A DNA stretch of 64,000 nucleotides, taken from the NCBI GenBank assembly GCA_946699065.1, contig CAMPDV010000041.1, forward strand, positions 930,001 through 994,000. Direction: 5' to 3'. Made by a program: the position numbers and the translations under genes. Shown piece by piece: positions 35,300 through 50,001 of this stretch (its first letter is position 1; each line of letters starts with the position of its first letter). A model generated the notes under the pieces. It was not told where the DNA came from. It searched no databases and was given only the letters and a program-made list of their open reading frames with translations. The DNA is from Loxodes magnus. Taxonomy: Eukaryota > Ciliophora > Karyorelictea > Loxodida > Loxodidae.

Positions 35300-35724
35300 T
35301 TTCTCTTCTTTGTTTATCTTTCAAGGATTTCTTGAGTCTAATATTTTATTATATCTTATTATAGCAAATAAATTTGAATTTTAAGTATGTTAAGCAATAT
35401 TCTTTATCCATTAAAAGAAACTTTAAGTTCTTCTTAACTATTTTATTCATTTTAAACCTCATAGCATTTACCATATCTATAAATTGTTTCAAGTATCTAA
35501 AATAAGAAGAAGTCAAATTTAATAAATTCAAAAATAAAACTTGCAACTAGCAAATTCAAATTAAAATCTAGATAATTATGAAAAATGATCTATCAGGCAA
35601 ATGTCTTTAAACAGAAGAGTCGAAAACTAGAATAAAGAAATAGAAAGGAATGTAAAAGACTAGCTCTAAAATTAAGTTTATAAATAAAGTTTCTAAAATA
35701 GTTATAGATAAATATTTAATAAAG

Positions 35725-36987
35725 ATGGAATGAAATGAAATTGCGGATTTTACTTGCTTTCATTGCTAAACTGAATTTTATGAAAAACTACGATTTAAAG
35801 ATCAGCAGGGTAATCTTATATGTGAAGATTGCATTATTTAAAGATCAAGTAGTGACTACGAAATCTTTTCTGACTAATCCAAGCCTGATTAAGAATAAGA
35901 GCAAAAATAAAAAATACGATAAGAAGAAAATAAGATTGAAGATTAAAGCATAGAAATTTTATAGGAATTGCAACAAATTGTTAAAGAAATGAAAAGAAAA
36001 ATAGTCTAAAAAGATTCTTAAATTAGAAAAGATGTAGAAACTCTAATTGCCTCAATATTAAACTAAAATGGAAAAAAGTTAATGAACGATTTTGATGAAA
36101 AAATTTAATAATTAAATTAGAAAATCGTAGAATTCAAGAATAATAGAATATTAAATTTTTAGCAGAAAAAAGAGGAAATTGAGTAATTAGTTAATAAAGA
36201 GTGAATTTAGAATATGTAAGAAGAGATTTAAAAAGTAAATGAAACTAATGAAGAAAATAAAGAAATCATCTTCTAAAGTATTTTTACAATATTTGAAAGC
36301 AAAGCTACTTATGATGGTGATAAAAATGAAGAAGGTAAAAAACAGGGATTTGGAATTATAGAATATGTTAACGGAGATAAATACGAAGGACAGTTCCATG
36401 ATGATTAAATTTAAGGAAAAGGAAATTACACTTATTTTAATAAAAGCGTATATGAAGGTGAATTTGTAGGAGGAAAGAAGCAAGGATATGGATTCGAAAA
36501 GTATATCAATGGAGATTATTATTGAGGATAATTTGAACAAAATAAAAAGGAAGGAAAAGGTTTTTTTTCATGAAATACTAAAGACTTTTATGAAGGTGAA
36601 TTTTCAAATAACAAATAACATGGAAAAGGTATGCTTAAAAATGTAAATGGAGATATATATGAAGGAGACTTTGAAAAAGGGTGAATGTAAGGGAAAGGAT
36701 CCTACTTTTATGAAAATGGCGATCGATATGAAGAAGCTTTTTTCAGAGATAAGAAGCATGGATGAGGAACAGAAATTTTATAAAACGGAGATATGTACGA
36801 AGGAGAGTTCATATGAGGATTTAAATGTGGAAGAGGAAATTTTTAAACTTTGTAAGGAGAAATTAGATAAGAGGAATGATTTTGAAACAGAAGAATACAA
36901 GATATTCTTGAAAGAGAAAACCGTTAAAATGAGATTTAAGAAGAGTAGAAAAATGAATTGATAGAGGAGGAAAAGAAAGCGGCATGA
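35725..36987 (+). CDS. Zinc-ribbon / coiled-coil / MORN-repeat protein, copy B (chimeric)
   Basis: 420 codons, ATG 35725 to TGA at 36985. Domain order as copy A. The zinc part reads DFTCFHCQTEFYEK, and residues about 40-70 (SSSDYEIFSDQSKPDQEQEQ) are as in copy C, not A. From about 36,345 onward it is like copy A. It keeps all nine internal TGA codons. Frame is intact over the whole length under TAA/TAG=Gln, TGA=Trp. Confidence 0.85.
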
Positions 36988-37203
36988 AATGTTTAACTTT
37001 TAGAAACTTAAAATAAAATTATTAATTAAGAGTATCATTTTAAATTAATGAATTAATGCTTTCTATTTATTCTTTTTTTTTCAAATAAATAGATTTTTAA
37101 ATTGGTATTATAAAGATTTTCCTTTATATTAATTTCTTTTATTAGTTTTTTTATTTCTTATTAATTTTAACTATAAATTTTTGAATTGCTAAAACCAAGG
37201 AAA

Positions 37204-38690
37204 ATGGAGAATAATAAATAATCAAAAACTTAATAAAGAAAGGCTAAAAGAAAACCAGACTAGAAAAGATAAAGCAAAAATCACCGGAATCTTTCTCATC
37301 GTTACAAGGATAACGACTATAAGGAATTATGGAAAGAACTTCAATAACAGAGTAGGAAAATGAATCCATATCTTAAAAATATGATAAAATGAAGAAAATT
37401 CTCAGCAATCAGGATGAGGTAATTTACATTCTTTCATACAGAATAAGAGAACTGATGACATATATTGAGCAATTATCCTTAGAAACGACTTATTTACAGA
37501 AATAACTTGTTTAAAACAAAGTCTTAATAGAAGAACTACTGTGGTGTTAATCCTAAAACAATTAAATTTATTAAGCTTCAATTATCACTGAAGAAATTAA
37601 AAATAGTATTGCAACTATTCAACTAACTGGTTAATCAGAAATTTAAAGAAATGAATTAACTAAAAGATTGGAAAAACTTGAAATTTTTATTATTCAAGAA
37701 TAGAAACAAAAATAGAAAATAAAGAGGTGCATATATTACAATTCTTTACGAGATTTAGTAAAAACTGCATTGGCTACAAAATACTTAAAAAATCAAGAGG
37801 AAAAAAGGATGTCAGGATTCTTCGCGGCTCCTAAAAAGTAGGAGTTAACGACATCCTAGGAAGGCTAGGACCAGGAAAAGGGTACCAAAAAGGTCACCCA
37901 TCAGGATGAGTCTCCCACCTCTGAAGAAAAGTCTAGGAAATAGGCTAAGAATATTATGTGATCAGAAGTCTCGAATCTCATCACATAATAGTAAATAAGC
38001 TATGATTAACTGATTAAAGTGGTGCTAGACCTCCAGGAAGGGGTTAAAAGTTGAAGAAAGACAATAAAAAGTTAACGGAAAAACTTGAACTTGCAGAGGA
38101 AATAGAATCTAGACTCATGACCTCAGAAAGAGACCTTAATGCATTTCGAAACATATCACAAGACTAAAGCAGCTAATCTCAAAACTAGCAAAAAAAGCAG
38201 AAAGAACTGATTAGCAAATTAGAAAAAATAGAAGAAAACCAGTACAAATTGCAGCTTTAAATGGAATTGAAAGAATAAAGGAATGATCCAATGATAATTG
38301 AAGATGAAAATATCTCAAGATTTAAATTTAAACAACAAGCAAAAGATGTGATTATTGAACTCTCAAAAGCATCTGTGAAAAAGATGCTAGAAATTTCTCA
38401 ATTTTAAGTAAGCATATTAAAACTAATAGAAGAAGATGGAGAGCAAAAGAAAGAAACAAAAATAACTAAAGCTATCAAGAGAAATATTATACTGTAACAA
38501 ATTTGGGGAAATTTAAAAGAAAAAAGGCATTTAACATCTAGGTGAAAGAAGAATTAAAGGATAATATGCATGGCAAGGAGAAAAGTTGTAGATATTTTCA
38601 GACTTTTATATTTAGCCTCTAGAGCAATTTAGAGGTTGGCAGGAAAGAGGTTGAAATACCTTCAAGAACGCCAAAAACTTAATTTTTTAT
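37204..38690 (+). mobile_element. Family A plus family B ORFs, unit 2
   Basis: Second copy of 22510-23990, with the same frame changes and a handful of substitutions plus one added A (38,525). Confidence 0.5.
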
Positions 38691-38944
38691 TTTATTTGTA
38701 TTTGTAAATAAAAGCAAGAGGATTAAAGAACCTGAAGAGAATTAGCAAGACCTTTTATAAATAGCAACAGAGTCTACAAAAAAAAGATTAAATACAGAAT
38801 AGATTTGAGTGAGATGGAGTGGAAATCATCCACATAAAAAAAGGTCGAAGAATCCAAACATTATAGAAAATGGAAAGATGGAGGTTGAAATTCCAAAAAT
38901 AGCAACTATTTGTAAAATTTTAGTTGATAGCATAATTTATTAAC

Positions 38945-39678
38945 GTGGCGTCACCTTTATTTGGTTTGCCACTAATCAAAAAGTTTAAAGTTTAAAGTTT
39001 AAAATTGTCTTAAATGCTATTCCATTTTCAATCTTCTTCAGAGTCTTCTTCTAATAATAATTATTTTACAGTACTCCGTTCACCTGTTTAATTAAAGGTA
39101 TCTAGCTTCAATCGAGTTCGATTCAAAACATATTCAAATTTCTTCTTTATTGAGCAAATGTGATGCTTTTCAAAATTTCATTTCCTGAGTACATCTTTTT
39201 TCTGTATAATAAACCTTCTGGAGGACGTATAGATTACTTATGGATTTTCATAACTTAAAGCTTTCAAGATTTTATTTTTATTAGAATTTTCTTAAATATC
39301 TTAAAATGTGACTAAATTTCCTGCAATATCAGCATTACTTTCTATTATTTACTATCAAATTTTTGCTGGCTGAAGATTCAGCTCCACATTCATGAGTAAT
39401 TTGTTGTTGTGAGTTTAGAAATAAGCTTTCCGTAAATTCCACTAATTGATTGAATTTGGATTATATTTGTTCAATTCTCAGATTAGTTGGAAATTGCATT
39501 CTTAGTATTTCTGTGTTAAACATTAAGTATGCGATTTTTCCTTCAAGCTTTTATAAGTTTCTTAAAAGTTTAAAATTCTCTTATACATAGCTTTGAGTTC
39601 TTAGAGTATGTTTTGTTAATCGTAATTTATTTAGGAAGGATTCTGTTTAGAAGAGACTTTTTGCAAGAAATGTTCCAT
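38945..39678 (-). mobile_element. Family C repeat, copy 3, unit 2
   Basis: Second copy of 24250-24976; 3' hairpin at 38945-38972. A GTTTAAA unit is added next to the hairpin compared with unit 1. Confidence 0.55.
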
Positions 39679-39999
39679 TATTTATTAGTAAAAAATAAAT
39701 TTTTTAAATATATTCCTATTTTACTATATCACAACAAGTAATTTCGCAAAATTAGCAAAAAGTAATCTACATTAAACATATTAGAAAAAAATAAAATCAA
39801 ACATTAAAAAGGGATTTAACTCTATTATATAGAATAACCATCTAGATAAAATCTAAAAAATCAAACTTTGGTAGAATAGCTTAAAAAAAAGCTTAGCCGC
39901 TTCCTTTAATCTCATGGTTTACTTATATTATATGGTTAAAATAATGGTTCTAAATTAAAAAAATTGTTTCATCTGCCCTTAATTGCCGTTAATTTGGAT

Positions 40000-40824
40000 A
40001 TGAAGATATGGAGAGATAAAAAAGTGAAATTAAATGCTGATACTCAGGTTCTATTAAAGATAATTAAATTACTTAATTTATAATGTCAGTGTTTTATTTA
40101 TGGGAAGAATAATAGAATTATCTTAAAGAAAATTCCACTTCCAAAATATTTAAGTAAGACATCTTAACCTAGAAATTCATTAGTTATCTATACCAGGAAT
40201 TTAAAAATAGCATAGTAGAATTTAGTATTTTTCAAGTTGTATCAATAAGGTAATTTAAAAATGTGAAAAATTATACGAAATTAAATAAGTAAATAGATTA
40301 AAATTTAACTCTATTCAATTCTTATGGAGCAAAGAAATATTCTAGAATACTATATCCTTAAAAATTAGCGATATTCTTTTAGTTACATGTAGAATTTACG
40401 ATATTTTATATGGAGTAATAGATGTCAGAGTTTTTAAAATTAAAGAAAAACAGAAATACTTAAAACCGAGCACAACATAGGTAAACAGAAAAGTACCAAT
40501 GTTTTTAGATCTATAAATAAAGAAATTACAAAGATACCTAAACTATAAGATTTGGTAAAAAAAATAAACCTGATACATCCCGCTTTATAGAAATGCAAGA
40601 TATATGAAATAGTACATAGCATTGAAAAAGAGAAATGTTAATAGATATTCTCAAGGATGCAGTAATTAATCAAAGAAGCAAGATTTAAATATAGATAAGA
40701 TAAAATAAACTGATAGAGAAAGAAGAAAAAAGCAATTAAATGCATTTAGTAATTAATAAATACATAATAGATAATTAAAATATGTTTATCCTATTTGAGA
40801 TGAGAAAGATCAAGCCAAGTTTGA
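40000..40824 (+). CDS. Hypothetical protein inside the tandem unit, second copy
   Basis: Second copy of the ORF at 25298-26122; I saw no difference in the coding frame. The same uncertainty about start and function applies. Confidence 0.4.
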
Positions 40825-40887
40825 CTATAATAATTTTTAGAAGTAAAATAAGTAGATATTATATAATTCATTTTAAATGGCTTATGG

Positions 40888-41442
40888 TTTCTAGTCGACT
40901 GAGTAGGTAATTCGGCGTAGTCATGTCTTCATTGCAAGTACTCTTGCAATAAATGCCACCACAAACAGTAAGGACGGATCCATTGTGTCACAAGCCTTAC
41001 TTGCTTGAGGGTTCTCTCTATCGGTACAAGAGGTTGACTAGAGGAAACCAAAATCTAGATTTCAGAGTTATCCTGATTTCACATGTTGCTATTCTGATCA
41101 GGAATTTTGAAAGCAGCAAAGACATGATTGAGATCCTGAATAACTATTATTTAGAAGAATTTAACCTAGTTGGGTCATTTGACACAAAAATGGAATTTTC
41201 TAACTCCTTCTAACTCCAGCCTTTGGAAGAATTACAAGAATTTAAAGAGTGAAGGCAATCAATTTTGATTATAAAAACGAAGAGAAGAAGATAAGAATCA
41301 AAGAGATCAGATGAAGCTAGAAACATTTCTAGCCTATTATTAAATAATTAAATTTGGTTTCTTTATTTTTTCGTAGTGAAGCAAACAATAGTGGGACCAC
41401 GCTAATTTAATTTATTTATGCTATTATCATTCATTAATTATA
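40888..41442 (+). mobile_element. Family D repeat, copy 4, unit 2
   Basis: Second copy of 26186-26740, ORF and 3' hairpin preserved. Confidence 0.6.
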
Positions 41443-41451
41443 TGAAATTTT

Positions 41452-43095
41452 TTTTCCTTCACGCTTAATCTTAACGAATCTAAGATTTTGTATAAGGTCT
41501 AGCAACATCCTGAGTCCAATATCTTCTCTTATAAATTCCAAAATTGTAAAATCCAAAGTCTATCTAGCTTATTTCATATCTTCTCAATTTCTTTCTTCTT
41601 AACTTCTCAAATTAATAGCAATTTCTAAGCAAAAGATTCGGGCAGTGGCAGTATCAGCACTATTCCTTAAGTTTCAAATTCTTCTCTTCATTCCTTTTTT
41701 AGTGATTTAAGCTATAAACTTCCATCAATAAATTTACTCTTTAGTCCCTGTTTTTCGATCTTTTTTATTTAGGATCAACCAATACCTCATCTAACTTAAC
41801 AGTTTCTTTCACTTGCTTTTCACCCTTGATTCCAATACTAAAAGATAACATAATATAATATGACGTCAATTTAGATGGATTTTTATGTTTTAGTTTATAA
41901 AAAGACTTGAGAATTATCATAAAACTTATTGAAATAATTCATTTTTTCTCCAGGTTCATATTCTTGGGTACCATATCTACAACCGCTAATTTATCCTTTC
42001 TTTACCGTTGATGTTTTATTCCAATTATTTGCTTGATTTTTCTTTTTAGCATCTATTATTCACTAGAGTAATTAGTCTCCACCAATCATTTTTATCCTGT
42101 ATAGGGGCCTTCAAATGTACAATAAATCTTGGCTAGGTTTTATCATAAATTTTCTTTCGCTTTTTCAATTTTCTGTATCTTCAGCAACTTTTTTGTGTGC
42201 CCTAACCTTCTAAAGAATAATTATAATAAATATAAAAATTTTATTATTTATAATATTGAAACATAATTGCATAGTTACGTTGAATTTAATATGCAAATTA
42301 TGTTTAAATAAAGTTTTTATTTCCTTAAGTGTCTTGTTCAAATTCATCTTACAAAATCACTTGAATATGTTTTTCTTAAATATTTTCTTTTCCATTTGTG
42401 GAATTTATTGATCTTTCATTTTTAAACTCGAATATTTCCTTCTACAGCAACACATCATAATTGGTCTTCTTTTTATTTCTTATTAGTTATAATTTTTTTT
42501 GTTTGATTAATATTTTAATTGGATTAATCAATCTCCATTATATAATTCCTAACTTCAATCCTAAATTGTTCATGATTTATTTATCTGAGGTTTCAAATTC
42601 TTATCCTTGTCTTCTGCTCTTTTAATTTATAAATAAAAAAAGGTTACAAATACCTTATTATATTTCAAGTCTTACTTTTATTATAGTTTGTAGCAATTTT
42701 TTATCTTGTGGCCATATTTTTTCAGTATCAGCATTTAACTTTTCTTTTTATTCGAAAACTTATGATGAATTCTGTTTTCTCTTGACTCTGGATTATTTTA
42801 TTTGTTGATCTAAATTTTGTCAAATCTCTGATCTAAATTTTGTCGTAAATTTCTTTCGATTGTTCTGAATTATCTTTTCATCTATTAGGAGAGAGACTAT
42901 TAGTTAATTTCTTATTTAAGGTTCTATTCATAGATGAAATTACTGATAGTTAGCATAAGAGAATAAGTTTTTTATTTTAGATCCTAAACTTCTTTTATTA
43001 GTTTCCAGTTTTCCAATTGTAGCAAGTAGAAATTATTACTTAAATCTGGTAATTATTTAATTTTGCTCAAGAAGTCTGTTATTCTAAAGAGTCAT
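41452..43095 (-). mobile_element. Family C-like relic, copy 4, unit 2
   Basis: Second copy of 26750-28393. Confidence 0.4.
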
Positions 43096-43242
43096 CCTAC
43101 TTTTTATATAATAAATAAATATTGTAAACCAGTACTTTTGTATGCAAATTTAAAAAGAAAATTTTGTTAATTAAAGAAGAAGAAAAAAGAATGAAATTTG
43201 CTAAAATTTGAAGTAATTAGGAAAGATATTCAAAATCCCATA

Positions 43243-46200
43243 AATAAATAATAATAATAAATTTGATTATAGAGCGCGTAGCATCTCGTTGGTGCGCAGC
43301 TCTTTCCATATCTCAATATATGTACATTACTTCAAGTAAGCCTTCAGGTAATAGAAATTTTTCTCTTATTAATTACATATCTTCCTCATTTTCCACTACA
43401 TTATCTCTTGTTCTTGTGTCTTCTATCTATCTATTCTTTATTAGTTCTTTATTGCAAGCTTTATTTATTTTTTCTTACATATCTTACTAATTTTCAATTC
43501 TAATTATTTTCTTCTTGATCAAGCTTTTATACAATCATAAAAATTATCCTTTTCCTGCTCTATAGTCTTTTCCTATTTCTTTTTTTCATTCAATTTTCTT
43601 TTCTATATATCCACTTTTCCTTTTTTCTAATATATCTTTGATATAATCTTTTACTATCAAGTTAGCTTTAGCTCTTTTTTACTCTTCTTAGGTTCTAATA
43701 AATTTCTCGAATTTGGCCGTACCTCATATTATATCAAATAGTTCCATTCCTCATTTCTCTACTCCTATTGCTCTAAGATTTCAAATATATTAATATCTTC
43801 CTTCTTTGTATTCTGAACAGTTTTCTTTGATATTTCTTTCATTTTCTCTTGCATTGTTACAGAAAGGGCGTTGATTTTTTATAACTAGGTGTCTTTCTTT
43901 TAAGCAATCCTAGCTCCCATTACATCTCGTTCTTATTCTAAATAGGTAACATATTTCTTCTTTTCTATTTTTATTATATCTTGGTGGTTGGGTGATCCTA
44001 CTACATATTCAAATCGTGTTTTTCTATATTGTAATGTTGTTATCATTTACTCCATTCTTTCTCTATCTTCTACTTATACTCTATATTCTCATATTGCACG
44101 ATTACTGTTTTTCTTTCCTTTTTAATTGCTATTACCATCATCTATAAATATTTCTTTGTCTTCAATTCTTAATTCTAATTTTATTGCTGTGCAATATTAT
44201 TAAAATATAAAGTTCTCTTCCTTATTTAAGTCGAACATCAATCCGTCTACTGTTTTTCCTTAGTTTCCTATTAATTTACCTCTTAATCTCAACGTTTTTT
44301 GTCATAGGTAATGTTTAAATTTTATAAGCTGCAATTCGTGCTCTAACATCTCATTTTGCACTTAAAAAAGGGCATCTATGATTGTTCGTAAAGATCTTCT
44401 CTATATTTCACCTAATTGCTCCATCACTTATTTTCCTACAAACTATTCGCAATATGGGATCACTTCTGTCCCATAACTGATAACTGAACTTACGAAGGTT
44501 TTTATCATTATTCCTGCATTATATGATGTTAATCCCTTATTCATTGTTATTTTTCCTAATATTTATGTTTACATTTTTTATGCTGCTTCTAGTCTATTCT
44601 CCATGTGTTTTTCAAAACTGATATTCTCTTCTATTATATGACCTAGGTACTAAAAGGTCGTTACTCTTTCGATCCTTAAATTTCCCACCTCGATAGAATT
44701 TCCAATATTTTCTCAGTTCTTATTTTCTGTTGATTTTCATATCTTTCATTTTGTTTTATCTGCATTTTCCAATTTATACTTTTCTGCTTATTAGGTTAAA
44801 TTTTAGATTACTTCCTCTAATTATTCCCATTCACTTATTAAGGTTAAGTCATCTGCACATGCAAAACATCCTGCATATTTTTCTTGTGTTCATCCCTCTT
44901 CGTTTTTATATTTGATCGTATTTCCTAGCTTTTAATCTATGAAGAAGTCTTGCTATTATCAAATTAAATAGTCTTGGCGACGTTATACTTCCCTGTTTTA
45001 GCCCTTTACTTGTCGCGAATGATTTTGTTATTTAATAATTTATTTTCAGTTTAATTTCTTCTTCAGTAGAAGTTTATTTATCTATTCCGGTACTTTTTCA
45101 TCGTTTAGGATTATCATATATATTTTCTTTGCACTGAGTTATAAGCTTTCTTAATATCCACAAATATTAAAATAACATTTTTGATCCGCATTAATCATTC
45201 CTATATTGTTCTTAGATTGATGTTTTATAGTGCTCATGATTTACCTTTTTATAAGCCATATTAATATTCTCTTTCATCATTATGTAGATATATTTACAAT
45301 TGCTAGAAAATTCATGTGTCTACAAATTTTAAAGCATGATTCAATAAAGAGATTAGTCTATAATTCATCGGATTCATTTATGCTCCTTTTATTTACATTA
45401 ATTCTATGTATTATTTTTTCATCTCGTAAGGTATTACTCCCTCTTAAATCATTTTAGCTTTCATTTTAAAAGTTACTTCTATTAATTTTTTCCCACCTGC
45501 TAAAATTGCTCCTACTTAAATTTCGTCAGGTCCTGCTGCTTTTCATTTCGCCAATTAATTAATGTTTTCTCAAATTTCATATTCGTTTACCACTATTTAT
45601 CTCTTGTTTAAGAATTTAATTGGTATCGTATTATCGACATCTTCATATAACTACTATCATTCGTTCCTGAAAGTCTTAACATCTTCTTTTGATAAGGGTA
45701 CTCACTAATTATTTTTCTATTAAGTAAGTTTTTTAGTTTCTTCCGCGTTTTTGTCAGGTTTCCTTTATTTGCATTAACCATAAATAGATTAAGTTAATTT
45801 TTTTTATCTTTTTTTCTTGATTAAATGTAATCTTGTCTTACTCTTTGATATTCTCTATATTTCTCGTTTTGTTTATTTTCATTTATTTTTACGTTGCCTT
45901 TTATCCTTTATTTTAATTGTTTGCTGCATTTTCTAAAAATTTTATTATACTATTTTGTTGCTTCTGAGTATTTCTATATCTTAAAGTTTTATGTTTTAAC
46001 TATTCCATATACCATTTAAGATCTTTCTTATTCTTTTTCTTTATCATTTGCAAGTCTTCGTTCTGTTTAGGCTTTCAATTTCTTCTTTTTAGATATTTTC
46101 TTTTATAAATCTTTCAAATTTTTCTTAGATCTCTTTTTTCTTTAATAGTAGGTAATTTATTTTTGCTATCTTTTATGATTTTCTAATTTTTTTACCAATC

Positions 46201-48682
46201 TTAATCTATATAAAACCAGGTCTATGGTTCCCTATTACGTATGAGTAATAAAAATCACTTTTTATACCTTTTTTTCATTATCTTTTCAATTAAAAAGTAA
46301 TCTATTTTATATTCATTGTTTTAGTGAACGAAAGTACCTATTTCAATTGATCAAGGCATATTAAATTATTCTTTTCCATTAACTGTAGCATTCTCTTACT
46401 AGCTGAGTTTGTTTTCTTTGGTAGTCATTACTCTATGTGCGCATTTCAATCTCCTATGATTATTACATTAAGTCCTTTTTCTGTTGCTTATAGTTTAAAT
46501 TGGTTCGGTAAATTATAGAATGGCTCATATTATTAGTTGTCATTTGTCACAGATGCATATATATATTTATTACTACAATTTTCTCCTTATTTCAATGGCC
46601 ATCACTCTCGCTCCTCCAAAAAGTGTCATTCGGTTGACTTCATTCTAGGATTCTCCGATCTCCTTAGATATGTCGTTTCTAATATAGAATGCTACTCCTT
46701 TCCCTTTTTTGACCCCACATTTATAACGTTTTAATATCCTGCTGTATTACACATATCTTTTTAATCTTCAATCTAAATCTCTTATATTGCCATTATATGG
46801 ATATTTTTTGTCTCATTAATTTGGCTAGTGCCTCTTTTGCACTTCTAAAACTCCTAACAATTGCTTTCCCTATTTTTATGACTTATTATTATTCTACTTT
46901 TTCACCCATCTCCTCTGCTTCCTCTTCATCGCTTTCTTTTTTTTATTCATCTTCATTCATCATTTTTCTTCATCTTATCTATCATTCTCTGCTTCCATAT
47001 TCTTTTCATTATTATTACTTTCCCCTTTTTTATATTTTTTCCATTTACTATCTATCTTTTCCTTCTTCTTATCTCTTCTATACTTCTTCTTTTGCCCTTT
47101 CCAATTAATTGATTTGGGTAATTGCTCATTTTTGTTTTTTTGGTTTCTTAGCATAGTAAATTCTAATTAAAGTTTGTTTCAGTTTGCTTCTTACTTCTCA
47201 CTTTTATATTGCATTTTATTCTTTTTCTTATTGAGCTTGCTCTATTTCTTTTTGTTATTTTTCTTAATTTACGCTTTTCCTTACATATTACATTATGTTA
47301 TTTTGCTTGTTTCTTATTTTTCTTCTGTAAGGGTTTAGCGTTTTTACCATCACTTATTCTATCCTTTTCTCTGATTTGTTTTATATTATATCTTATTATA
47401 TAATTGTTTGCTTTCTACTTTATTTAGTTCTATGAGCATTTCTCTATCCCTCTGCTTTACATAAATCCAATTCCATTTTATGAAAAATAATTCTTATTTA
47501 TTCATTTCGCATAAAAGACTTTTTATTATTTAATTGTTTAGTTGTTTTAATTATTTTCCTATTCTCCTTGTTTTATTTCCTTCTCTTCTTCATCAATTAT
47601 CGTCTTATTTGTTTGATTTGCTTTTAATTCTGGTTTGTTTATTGCTAATTTAACTTCTCCTTCAAGCATCTCTAATTCTCTTATATGTAGTGTTTTCCTT
47701 TTTGCTCCTTCCACCCTTCTGCATTGCTGATCTATGAGCCCTTTCAATTTGCATAGACAGCAGATAAAATTTACTGGGTGCTGTATTCTCATTTTGTTTC
47801 CGTTCAAGTCTATAACTTCTGGTATCCTCTTTGCTTCGTCTATATTCTTTAAATCAAGTACACTACACTGCTACCTGTTAGCATTTTGTAGTGTTTGGGT
47901 ATTTATTCCATACCTCTCCTCTAGATTTTCCATGCTACCTCATTTTCTTCATTACTTCCTTCATGTTTGAATATCCGTTTATTATAAAGAAACAGGGTAG
48001 TTATGAATGTCAAAGTATTCTAATTAGTTTCTTGCTTAGATAGGAATTCTAACGCTTTTAAATGTTCATTCCCTGAATTAAGCGAATCTAGTATCTTTCT
48101 TCATTGTTGAGCATTAAATATACGATTCCGTTTTGTTTGACGATGAATTTGACCACTGTTTGTCCGTACTCGCTTCATATTTGATTCCTAAACACTTGTG
48201 TCACTTCTTAGTCTATGATCTTTTTCTCTATTAAATCAGTATTTCCAGATAGTGGTTAAAATAAACTGCGAACGCCATATCTGATAGATTACCATAGGAA
48301 TTTTAGTAAACCCTTACCATTTATTCTTCAGGGATGTTGGTTGAAATTAGTTGTTCATTCTTTTATTAAATTATATCTTAGGTTGTGACTATTATTACCA
48401 TTTCATTCCTTTCTTATTTTATGCTCCTCTTTTTAGTGAAGTCCGTCCAATCATAGATATATTGATATCCTTTTTCCGTTAAGTGTAATATATCATGTTT
48501 CTTTGATCAGTGAAAATGGTTCCATGTAGCCTGAGAGCTTGTGTTATGAGTCTGGCTTCCATACGTAATAAAGAAGGTTGGGTTAATTAAAGCAAAGACG
48601 TGGTAGAAGAAAGTGCTTCAGGTTTTCTCTCCTACATTGAGAAAGTGGTGAAAACCCTTCTTGAAGCTAACCATTTTTTAAT
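43243..48682 (-). mobile_element. LINE with APE endonuclease and reverse transcriptase, unit 2
   Basis: Second copy of 28541-33980, offset 14,702. Scattered substitutions near the 3' end (for example at 43,283, 43,360 and 43,417) show the copies have begun to diverge. The same frame changes are present. GDWNAHIE lies near 46,450 and the ADD motif near 44,855. Confidence 0.85.
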
Positions 48683-49141
48683 AAATATAATAAATACAAA
48701 TCATTAGCAAAATTAGAAACTTGTATAAGAAGGGATATAACTTTGCTAATTTAAACTAGAAGAACGCTCAAAAAAATCACATTTAATGCAGAAATAGAAT
48801 TGGAAAGTATATTAAAACGGATATCAAATGAGAAGAAAAATTGAAGTAAATTAATATATGAAATTGATGGATAAAAATACTAAGATTCAAAATACTAGGA
48901 ATATACTGAAAGAAATATTATCACTGTGGCTCAACCCTTTGTTTAGTAAAGGATTTTAAGATGTTAAAAACTGGAAGAAGGAAAAGAATAAAAAATATAG
49001 AAATCTAAAGCAAATTGCTCTGAAATAATTGATATATACATAGAAAATATTTGCTTCTCTCTGTGCTACTTATAAAATGCTGTAGGGAAAACTAGAAAAA
49101 ATCGATCTAAAGATATACTTAATATGAAAAGGAGAGTTGCA

Positions 49142-50001
49142 TAGCTTTCAAGCATTTCTTTAATTAATTGTTATTAAAATGTCTGCGGTGTCCGACAGAT
49201 TACCGCTTAATAAAGTTTTGAAGTTTGGATTTAGTTTTTTACGAGCTCTAGGAATCGAGATTCTTGTCTTATTGTACTTTTATCTTAAAATTTCTAGTTC
49301 TAGTTCCAAATCCATTTTCAACTAATAAATCACTCCATTCTCTACGCTTAAGATCTAATTTTCTCTTCTCGTTATTTGTTATTAAATTTGTTTCTGCCAT
49401 GGTTTTTCCTTTATTTTACAAAATTCTATTCTTCCATAAATGGTATTTACTTTTTATAATAATATGTTTTCTAAATTTAATTATTTTCCTTCTTTCTTTA
49501 TTTCTTTAGGAATCTTTTCAACTCCATTTTTCATTCTGTTTTTGTTAAAGCTAATTCTTCTAACTTTTTAAAATGTTTTTAATCTAAGAGTTTTAAGCTT
49601 AGATCCTCTCTACATGGAAATTCGTCTAACTAAATTACTCTCGTTTGTAACTCTAAAGAGTGCCGATCTCCATCTTTTCATTTGCCATTCTAAGGTTTGA
49701 GATGTCTTGAAGTTCGTGAAGGATCTTTTCTGTCAGCTTCTCATTCTCCTTTCTGAGTTCCTGACCTCTTTCTGGAGGTTTAGTACTAATTTGATGAGCT
49801 ATTCCTCATTCATCTGATCAGAGGGATTGAGCTCTATAATCTCTTGATGCAAACAAGATTCACTTTTTTCCTGGGTTATTCTACCAATATTGGCGTTAGT
49901 GCATGCGCAAATTTCTGAAATTGTTTTTGCTCATCCTATAGTCGCTACGTGTTAGTCTACTATTTCTTAGAAGCTAAAAATCTCTTTTTGAAGTCCGACA
50001 T
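49142..50001 (-). mobile_element. Family B ORF, diverged copy, unit 2
   Basis: Second copy of 34440-35299; one substitution seen just upstream of the ATG (CTTCTT to CTTTTT). Confidence 0.5.

Larger units (their letters stand above)
20870..35565 (+). repeat. Tandem array unit 1 (about 14.7 kb)
   Basis: Near-identical to unit 2 with an offset of 14,694-14,702 bases; for example the same ORFs recur at 25738/40440 and 28561/43263. The left boundary is at ATCTAGATAATTATGA (20870). The first 550 bases differ clearly from unit 2, the rest by only scattered substitutions and a 7-8 base insertion near 24,290/38,990. Contents: MORN gene, family A/B ORFs, family C, an unknown ORF, family D, family C, LINE, family B. 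Confidence 0.9.
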
